NCBI GenBank assembly: GCA_003563375.1
Contig: PWSB01000114.1
Location: 1-5,471 of the forward strand
DNA length: 5,471 nt
Direction of reading: 5' to 3'
From: Actinomycetota bacterium
GTDB lineage: Bacteria > Actinomycetota > Humimicrobiia > Humimicrobiales > Humimicrobiaceae
In this document: positions 1-4,205 of the stretch, one piece after another
Numbering within the stretch: the stretch's first letter is position 1
Layout: every line of letters starts with the position of its first letter
Position numbers and translations under genes: made by a program
Notes under the pieces: model-generated
Database searches by the model: none
Told to the model about the DNA's origin: nothing
What the model saw: the letters and a program-made list of their open reading frames with translations, nothing else

Positions 1-267
1 GCAAGGCTGGGTGAAAATTCTTTAAAAATATTATCTTCTGCCGGAAGGTTTTTAAGGAAGGGGGGGAGATTGACCTATTATGCATGCACCTTGTCACCGG
101 TAGAAAATCAGCAGATGATAGAAAGGTTTTTGAAAAAAAATACTCAATATTCAGTCTGTGGAGACCTTTTTGAGCACGGAAAAACCAAGAGCAGGGGCTG
201 TGTTGAGATAAAACCATATTATTTTGGCAGTGAAGGAGGCTTTGCCTGCACCCTGTCTAAAAAATAG
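1..267 (+). CDS. rsmB: RsmB, 16S rRNA (cytosine-5) methyltransferase, C-terminal 88 residues (5' end outside window)
   Basis: This is the C-terminal end of the SAM-dependent enzyme that methylates a cytosine (C967 in E. coli) of 16S rRNA during small-subunit assembly. The reading frame is open from base 1 and ends at a TAG. Seen in sequence: an AGRFLRKGGRLTYYACTLSP stretch (fragment residues 15-34), matching the family's 'LKPGG-LVYSTCT-nPEEN' block. The Cys at fragment residue 29 corresponds to the motif VI Cys that acts as nucleophile in RNA m5C methyltransferases, and VENQQ follows where the family has EEN. The tail ending in FACTLSKK matches the usual 'DGFF-ARL-K' end. A TTG at position 70 is a Leu codon inside this block, not a start. 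The SAM-binding core and N-terminal NusB-like RNA-binding domain would lie to the left. The gene converges on rpmB with only 2 bp between stops. Confidence 0.9.
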   Translation, partial: ARLGENSLKILSSAGRFLRKGGRLTYYACTLSPVENQQMIERFLKKNTQYSVCGDLFEHGKTKSRGCVEIKPYYFGSEGGFACTLSKK

Positions 268-269
268 CC

Positions 270-461
270 CTACACCACTTTTTTTACTTTGTTGGACCTG
301 AGGCACCTTGAGCATATATGTATGTTTTTGACCTTGCCGCCTATTTCAGCCCTTATCTTCTGCATATTGGGCTTAAATATCCTTCTTGTCTTTTTATGGG
401 AGTGGCTTACATTGTTTCCAAATATAGGCCCTTTGCCGCATACCTCACATTTACTAGACAT
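270..461 (-). CDS. rpmB: Large ribosomal subunit protein bL28, zinc-binding (C+) form
   Basis: This is a 63-residue small basic protein of the 50S subunit. It opens with the L28 signature (MSSKCEVCGKGP, then GNNVSHSHKKTRRIFKPN) and ends with a basic CSRCLRSNKVKKVV tail. Cys5/Cys8 and Cys50/Cys53 form two CxxC pairs, the pattern of the zinc-holding version of bL28. Length is normal for the family. The ATG is at 461-459, preceded on the minus strand by an AAGGAG Shine-Dalgarno (474-469) with 7 nt spacing, which fixes the start. A well-formed promoter lies 49-77 bp upstream of the start. The gene is inverted relative to everything else in the window; as I recall, B. subtilis also has rpmB opposite to yloU-yloV, so the arrangement looks ancestral rather than a local rearrangement. 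Confidence 0.96.
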   Translation of the reverse strand: MSSKCEVCGKGPIFGNNVSHSHKKTRRIFKPNMQKIRAEIGGKVKNIHICSRCLRSNKVKKVV

Positions 462-497
462 CTATATTCTCCTTTATATTAAGATTTTATTAAAATT

Positions 498-527
498 TTG
501 ACAGAAAGAAATATAGCATTATATATT
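498..527 (+). promoter_or_regulatory. Candidate rightward promoter (distal, fakA operon)
   Basis: There is a perfect TTGACA at 498-503. It is followed by TATATT at 522-527 (18-nt spacer) or TATATA at 520-525 (16-nt spacer). The start of transcription would be near 534, leaving a leader of roughly 130 nt before fakA. The surrounding DNA is extremely AT-rich, so TATA-like hexamers occur by chance. The exact TTGACA is the stronger part of the evidence. It physically overlaps the leftward rpmB promoter. Confidence 0.4.
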
Positions 528-538
528 TTAATTATCAA
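510..538 (-). promoter_or_regulatory. Sigma-A-type promoter for rpmB
   Basis: Read on the minus strand: TTGATA (-35, 538-533), a 17-nt spacer, and TATATT (-10, 515-510). Each hexamer differs from consensus at one base. Transcription would begin near 503, giving a leader of about 40 nt before the rpmB ATG and its Shine-Dalgarno. The element is interleaved with a rightward promoter on the opposite strand (498-527). Confidence 0.6.
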
Positions 539-596
539 GATTAACTGATTTTATATGGAAACTATTTTAAAATAAAACAGTCAATATTTTTAAATA

Positions 597-625
597 ATGA
601 CCATATTTAATAATTATTGTATACT
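597..625 (+). promoter_or_regulatory. Candidate rightward promoter (proximal, fakA operon)
   Basis: ATGACC at 597-602 (four of six consensus positions), a 17-nt spacer, and TATACT at 620-625 (five of six). The start of transcription would be near 632, about 30 nt before the fakA ATG, which is a more usual leader length than the distal candidate gives. Apart from these promoter elements, 462-663 shows only AT-rich sequence and no open frame worth calling. Confidence 0.45.
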
Positions 626-663
626 TATGTTTTGAATAAATTATTAGATTATAAGGATTCTTT

Positions 664-2352
664 ATGTATAGAAGGTTAAGCAAGGATAAAGTCCAGAAAA
701 TACTAGATATCATCCTGGATACATTTAAGCTATCTGAAGAAAACATAAATAATTTGAATGTATTCCCCGTGCCTGACGGAGATACAGGGACCAACATGCT
801 TCTCACCCTTAAATCCATTAAGGAAGAAGTCAATAAATCAGAAAACCACAACCTTAAAAATTTAGCAGAATCAGTCTCCTTTGGGGCGCTGATGGGGGCG
901 AGGGGAAATTCAGGGGTTATCCTTTCCCAGATCCTTAAAGGTTTTTTTGACATAATCAAAAAATATGAAGACCTCGATTTAATTGTATTATCTGATGCAT
1001 TGGACTCCTCGAAAAAATTGGCTTACGAATCAGTCCAGAATCCAACTGAAGGTACCATGCTTACCACCATAAAGGACATAAGCCAGCTTATAGAAGAGAT
1101 GGTCAATGGAGATGGAGAGGAAATAGATGTAGGAGCTCTGATGGAGGATATTATTAGGGAAACAGAAAGATCGGTTACCAGGACGACTTACCTGCTTCCA
1201 GTATTAAAACAGGCGGATGTGGTAGATGCAGGGGCCAAGGGTATTTTGATAATACTTCAAGGTTTTAGGAAAGGGCTGGTGGAGCTGGGGATAATAAAAG
1301 GAAGTCTAAACAAAAAAAATAAGGCTCAAGACTCCAGCGGGAAAAAACCAGAACCTGAACCTGCCAAAGGCTTGCCTGAGCATGAACATCAAAAAAATCT
1401 GGGAGAATTAAATGTCTCTTCGGATATTAAGTATACTTACTGCACCGAGCTCATTGTAAAGGGTGAAAGCATCGAAGTGGGTAGGTTAAGGGATGCTGTT
1501 GAAAGCTATGGGGACAGTGCTATGGTAGTGGGAAATGATAAACTGGTAAAGATACATGTGCATACCAACCACCCTCATAAGGTCTTACAGAGGTCTCTGC
1601 GGGAGGGCTCCCTGCATGATATACAGATAAATAACATGGTGGAGCAGAGCAGGCAGGCAAAAATACTGGAGGGAAAAGAAGACCAGAAGCCGGCCAAGAA
1701 GGTGAGCGTTGTAGCTGTAGCAAATGGAGACGGGTTAACAGAGATATTTAAGAGCATAGGTACAGATTACATCATCAGGGGAGGACAGACCATGAACCCC
1801 TCCACCTACGATATGGTAAAAGTCATCAATGAGATAGAAGCTGAAAAGATCATTGTATTGCCAAACAATAAGAATATAATCCCCACAGCCAAACAGGCAA
1901 AAAGAATATCCAAGAAAGATATTGAAATAATACCTACCAAGTCCGTCGTACAGGGAATAACCGCTCTCCTAAACTATAATCCGGATTTGGATACCGGTGA
2001 GAACGTGAACAATATGGAAAAGGCTATAGAGACTGTCAAAAGCGGGGAAGTCACAGCAGCCGTAAGAGACGCAAACCTTGTGGTGGGAGAAATTAAAAAA
2101 GGAGAATATATAGGGTTGTACAATGGAAAGGTGAGGGTAATCTCTGATAATGCAGTGGATGCTACCCTGGATCTGGTCAGGGATATGGTCAACGGTGACG
2201 AGGAAGTAGTTACCTTTTATTCAGGAAAAGACAGTAAAAAGGTAGACAGAGAAAAGATAAGAAAAAAGATTGAGAAATATTTTCCCGAACTTGATATTGA
2301 GTTCCATAATGGAGGCCAGCCTCTCTACCCCTATATCTTTTCCATTGAATGA
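664..2352 (+). CDS. fakA: FakA/YloV family fatty acid kinase, ATP-binding subunit (DhaL-like + DegV-like C-terminal domain)
   Basis: FakA is the cytosolic ATP-binding subunit that works with a DegV-type FakB carrier to phosphorylate fatty acids to acyl-phosphates for phospholipid synthesis. The protein has 562 residues (S. aureus FakA is about 548). The N-terminal DhaL-like kinase domain shows NVFPVPDGDTGTNM with the Mg-ATP aspartates D38 and D40, then GARGNSG (78-84) and DAGAKG (188-193). A charged, Pro/Lys/Glu-rich linker occupies about 214-252. The middle domain has Cys260 with His298 and His300 (KIHVHT), matching the Cys/His/His zinc site known in S. aureus FakA. The C-terminal DegV-like domain ends GGQPLYPYIFSIE, typical of the family. 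The start at 664 has AAGGAT (653-658) upstream. Tandem stops TGA-TAA end the gene. It leads the 664-3900 operon, and no FakB is in the window. Older annotations call such genes DAK phosphatase or dihydroxyacetone kinase-like. Confidence 0.93.
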   Translation: MYRRLSKDKVQKILDIILDTFKLSEENINNLNVFPVPDGDTGTNMLLTLKSIKEEVNKSENHNLKNLAESVSFGALMGARGNSGVILSQILKGFFDIIKKYEDLDLIVLSDALDSSKKLAYESVQNPTEGTMLTTIKDISQLIEEMVNGDGEEIDVGALMEDIIRETERSVTRTTYLLPVLKQADVVDAGAKGILIILQGFRKGLVELGIIKGSLNKKNKAQDSSGKKPEPEPAKGLPEHEHQKNLGELNVSSDIKYTYCTELIVKGESIEVGRLRDAVESYGDSAMVVGNDKLVKIHVHTNHPHKVLQRSLREGSLHDIQINNMVEQSRQAKILEGKEDQKPAKKVSVVAVANGDGLTEIFKSIGTDYIIRGGQTMNPSTYDMVKVINEIEAEKIIVLPNNKNIIPTAKQAKRISKKDIEIIPTKSVVQGITALLNYNPDLDTGENVNNMEKAIETVKSGEVTAAVRDANLVVGEIKKGEYIGLYNGKVRVISDNAVDATLDLVRDMVNGDEEVVTFYSGKDSKKVDREKIRKKIEKYFPELDIEFHNGGQPLYPYIFSIE

Positions 2353-2357
2353 TAAAT

Positions 2358-2364
2358 CGGTGAT
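2358..2364 (+). promoter_or_regulatory. Shine-Dalgarno remnant that fixes the rsmD start
   Basis: CGGTGAT followed by AAA and then ATC at 2368. It corresponds to the 3' part of the full anti-SD complement (…GGAGGTGAT), and the AAA plus start triplet fall exactly where an ATG usually sits in GGAGGTGATAAAATG-type sites. The GGAG core is not conserved, so initiation is expected to be weak or dependent on ribosomes arriving from fakA. Confidence 0.5.
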
Positions 2365-2367
2365 AAA

Positions 2368-2916
2368 ATCAGGATAATCTCTGGAAGGTTTAAAGGCAGA
2401 AAACTTAAAATCCCTTCAAACCTGGATATAAGGCCTACCCAGGACCGGGTAAAAGAAAGCATATTCAATGTCATAGGCACTCAAATAGAGGATAAGAAGG
2501 TCCTGGACTTATTCTCGGGAAGCGGTTCTCTCGGCCTTGAAGCCTTAAGCAGGGGCGCGTGCCTGGTTTATTTTATTGATACAAGCCTTAAAGCCATCAA
2601 GCTTATAAGCTATAATGTAAATAGTTTTAATATTAGCGGCAATAGTTATAGAATAATTAAGGAAGATGCAATAAGGTTTTTAAAAAAGTCGGCACAGAGC
2701 TGGGATTTTATTTTTTTAGATCCTCCTTTTCGTATTGGGGAGGAAATCATGAGAAAGATCTTTGATATACTGATCGAAAAGAAAGAGACTTTTGGCCAGC
2801 CCCTTATAATCTACCAGTATTTTTTTAAAAAAAATATAGATTTGGAAACAAAAAAGCTTAAAATAGTAAAAGAATCTTCTTTCGGGGATAAGAAGGTTAC
2901 TTATTTAGAACCTTAA
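2368..2916 (+). CDS. rsmD: RsmD, 16S rRNA (guanine-N2) methyltransferase, apparent ATC start
   Basis: RsmD methylates a guanine (G966 in E. coli) of 16S rRNA at N2 using SAM. The frame translates without interruption to 182 residues, the normal family length. It opens RIISGRFKGRKLKIPSN, then RPTQDRVKESIFN (22-34), the SAM-binding loop LDLFSGSG (46-53) followed by LGLEALSRGA, the catalytic DPPF (118-121), and a C-terminal FGDKKVTYLE. Family members normally begin 'M-R-I/V-I-S/G-G', which puts the start at the ATC at 2368. An in-frame TAA at 2353 closes the frame upstream, and the first in-frame ATG/GTG/TTG is at 2749, after the catalytic motif, so no canonical start can make a working protein. 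The ATC could be a genuine rare start or a one-base error in the sequence. It lies 15 bp after the fakA stop and 9 bp before the first coaD ATG, so it is surely cotranscribed. Confidence 0.9.
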   Translation: MRIISGRFKGRKLKIPSNLDIRPTQDRVKESIFNVIGTQIEDKKVLDLFSGSGSLGLEALSRGACLVYFIDTSLKAIKLISYNVNSFNISGNSYRIIKEDAIRFLKKSAQSWDFIFLDPPFRIGEEIMRKIFDILIEKKETFGQPLIIYQYFFKKNIDLETKKLKIVKESSFGDKKVTYLEP

Positions 2917-2928
2917 AAGAAAGGCATG

Positions 2929-3423
2929 ATGGAAAAGATCGCTATCTGTCCCGGTTCCTACGATCCCATAACCGAGGGACATAAAGATATCATATTAAGA
3001 TGCTCCAAGATCTTTAGAAAGACTATAGTAGCCGTCTCCAACAATAGGAGAAAGAAACCCCTCTATTCTTTGGAAAAAAGGATGTTCTATGTAAAAAAAG
3101 TTTTGGGTGATATAGACCATATACAGATAATTTCATTTGAAAAGCTCTTGGTAGACCTTGCAAGGGAGGCCAAAGCCAGGGTCATCGTAAAAGGCCTTAG
3201 AGCCATCTCAGATTTTGAGTATGAGTTTCAGATGGCCCAGATAAACAAAAAACTAAATCCCAGGGTAGAGACAATGTTTTTGATGACCAATCCCAAGTAT
3301 GCCTACCTCAGTTCCAGCGTGATAAAAGAAATAGCTGCACTGGGCGGTTGCATAGAGGGCCTAATACCCGCAGAGATAGAAAATGATATAATCGAAAGTT
3401 TTAAAAATAATAAATTTGATTGA
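2929..3423 (+). CDS. coaD: CoaD, phosphopantetheine adenylyltransferase
   Basis: CoaD catalyses the penultimate step of coenzyme A synthesis: 4'-phosphopantetheine + ATP gives dephospho-CoA + pyrophosphate, in the cytosol. With the start at 2929 the protein has 164 residues and its numbering coincides with E. coli CoaD. It shows PGSYDPITEGH with the nucleotidyltransferase T15-x-G-H18 motif, K42 in the RRKKP loop, K88-G-L-R91 followed by DFEYE, and the ATP-binding YLSSSVIKE (126-134). Two ATGs are adjacent, at 2926 and 2929. The AAAGG at 2920-2924 leaves 1 nt before the first and 4 nt before the second, so I choose the second; using the first adds one Met. The gene follows rsmD by about 10 bp. 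The rsmD-coaD pair is conserved widely in Gram-positive bacteria, so the context supports both calls. Confidence 0.96.
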   Translation: MEKIAICPGSYDPITEGHKDIILRCSKIFRKTIVAVSNNRRKKPLYSLEKRMFYVKKVLGDIDHIQIISFEKLLVDLAREAKARVIVKGLRAISDFEYEFQMAQINKKLNPRVETMFLMTNPKYAYLSSSVIKEIAALGGCIEGLIPAEIENDIIESFKNNKFD

Positions 3424-3441
3424 GAAAATGGAGAGTGATAT

Positions 3442-3900
3442 ATGGACGCTTTAGAGATGGTAGACAGGATCGAGGAATTAGTAGAAAAAAGCAAAAAACT
3501 TCCCTTTTCATCCAATGCTATAATCAACGAAAATGAGATCTACGATCTATTAGATGAGCTCCGCAGCATATTGCCCGAGGAGCTCAAACAAGCCAGGTGG
3601 ATAGTAAAAGAAAGGGAGGGGATGATAGAGGAAGCAAAAAGGCAGTCTACACGGATAGTCAAGGATGCCGAAGAAAGAGCCAGGGTGCTGGTAAGCGAAA
3701 CCGAAGTTTTGAAAAACGCTAACAAAAAAGCTGAAGAGCTCATGTCCATGGTAGAAGCTAAAGCAAGGACCATAAGGCTTGAAGCCGAAGACTATGCTGA
3801 TGAAAAGTTAGCCAATCTGGAGGCGGTCCTCCATAAGCTGTTGTCTGCTGTCGAAAAAGGCAGGGAACAGTTTAAAGCGACCCTCAAGTCAGAAAATTAA
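3442..3900 (+). CDS. Coiled-coil protein resembling SepIVA (DivIVA-like division/envelope factor)
   Basis: This is a 152-residue, highly charged protein with no signal peptide or membrane segment. The N-terminal part (about 1-50) is a short conserved module, MDALEMVDRIEELVEKSKKL, then PFSSNAII, followed by an E-rich helix ending LPEEL. Residues about 50-140 are almost entirely Ala/Glu/Lys/Arg heptad-like helix, expected to be a coiled coil. From memory, the layout and several blocks parallel mycobacterial SepIVA (Rv2927c): L-E/D-E-L near the start, 'P…V…G/N-E', 'LRS-LPEEL', and a closing 'YADEKLANLE…GREQ'. SepIVA is a cytoplasmic DivIVA-domain protein needed for division. This version is much shorter than the roughly 245-residue mycobacterial protein. 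Such genes are often annotated 'ATPase' or 'ATP synthase subunit b-like' only because of coiled-coil composition. GGAGAG (3430-3435) gives a 6-nt spaced ribosome binding site. It sits 18 bp after coaD and closes the operon. Confidence 0.7.
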   Translation: MDALEMVDRIEELVEKSKKLPFSSNAIINENEIYDLLDELRSILPEELKQARWIVKEREGMIEEAKRQSTRIVKDAEERARVLVSETEVLKNANKKAEELMSMVEAKARTIRLEAEDYADEKLANLEAVLHKLLSAVEKGREQFKATLKSEN

Positions 3901-3902
3901 CA

Positions 3903-3930
3903 TTGAATTTATTGGTTAATCTGTTATAGT
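3903..3930 (+). promoter_or_regulatory. Candidate promoter for rpmF and the acyl-CoA synthetase
   Basis: TTGAAT (3903-3908), a 16-nt spacer, and TATAGT (3925-3930, one mismatch to TATAAT). Transcription would start near 3937, about 54 nt before the rpmF ATG. The -10 hexamer lies partly inside the left arm of a perfect 8-bp inverted repeat. There is no strong terminator between the upstream gene and this promoter, so read-through from the fakA operon is also likely. Confidence 0.5.
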
Positions 3931-3956
3931 ATACAGGTTGTTCAGGCTTATAACAG
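3921..3956. repeat. Perfect 8-bp inverted repeat with 20-bp spacer over the rpmF promoter
   Basis: CTGTTATA (3921-3928) and its exact reverse complement TATAACAG (3949-3956) are separated by 20 bp, so the half-site centres are 28 bp apart. The left arm covers most of the -10 box, and the right arm lies about 12-19 bp past the predicted transcription start. In a transcript that starts at this promoter the left arm is absent. The repeat therefore acts either as DNA (a repressor operator) or as an RNA hairpin only in read-through transcripts. A 7-bp direct repeat ACAGGTT (3933-3939 and 3953-3959, 20-bp period) overlaps the same stretch. No known operator consensus is recognised. Confidence 0.45.
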
Positions 3957-3990
3957 GTTTGTAACTTTTTTAGATAGGAGGTTTTCCAAG

Positions 3991-4179
3991 ATGGCTGTTC
4001 CAAAAAGAAGGACCACCAGCACAAAAAGAGATAAAAGAAGAAGCCATGACGGTCTAAAGGTTTCCAATGTAGTGGATTGTCCGCGTTGCCACGAAAAGAA
4101 ACTTGCCCATCATGTATGCAAAAGCTGTGGTTATTATAAAAATAAAGAAATAATAAAGCTAGAAACAGAAAAAAAATAA
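3991..4179 (+). CDS. rpmF: Large ribosomal subunit protein bL32, zinc-binding (C+) form
   Basis: This is a 62-residue 50S subunit protein. It begins with the bL32 signature MAVPKRRTTSTKRDKRRSHD, followed by a zinc ribbon: Cys30/Cys33 in DCPRCH and Cys43/Cys46 in VCKSCGYY. Four cysteines mean the zinc-dependent form. A strong AGGAGG (3976-3981) with 9-nt spacing sets the ATG. The DUF177/YceD gene that usually sits directly upstream of rpmF is not present; rpmF has its own promoter region instead. It is followed 26 bp later by the acyl-CoA synthetase and is probably cotranscribed with it. In many Firmicutes and proteobacteria rpmF instead leads into fatty-acid synthesis genes (fapR/plsX/fab). 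Confidence 0.97.
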   Translation: MAVPKRRTTSTKRDKRRSHDGLKVSNVVDCPRCHEKKLAHHVCKSCGYYKNKEIIKLETEKK

Positions 4180-4205
4180 GGTTTTAATATTATCGGAGGT
4201 AAGCG

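Noticed and set aside
289..501. A 70-codon plus-strand open frame rich in Leu/Ile, resembling a small membrane protein
   Set aside because: It lies entirely antisense to rpmB and its promoter; the hydrophobicity is the expected complement of a Lys/Arg-rich ribosomal protein gene.
603..618. Palindromic AATAATTATT and neighbouring ATATTT repeats upstream of fakA
   Set aside because: In DNA this AT-rich short palindromes and repeats are expected by chance; no GC-containing arms or regular spacing support an operator or origin.
567..959. A 130-codon minus-strand open frame covering the fakA promoter and 5' end
   Set aside because: It overlaps the conserved fakA N-terminal domain in antisense, and its remaining part is low-complexity AT-rich sequence; no homology recognised.
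2360..2377. GTG at 2360 as the rsmD start
   Set aside because: It is out of frame with rsmD and hits TAA after five codons (GTG ATA AAA TCA GGA TAA); it would work only if one A were missing from the AAAA run in this sequence, and it lacks its own ribosome binding site.
3896..3920. TTAAC…GTTAA inverted repeat after the SepIVA-like gene as a terminator
   Set aside because: Only 5 AT-rich pairs and no following T-run; too weak to call a terminator.
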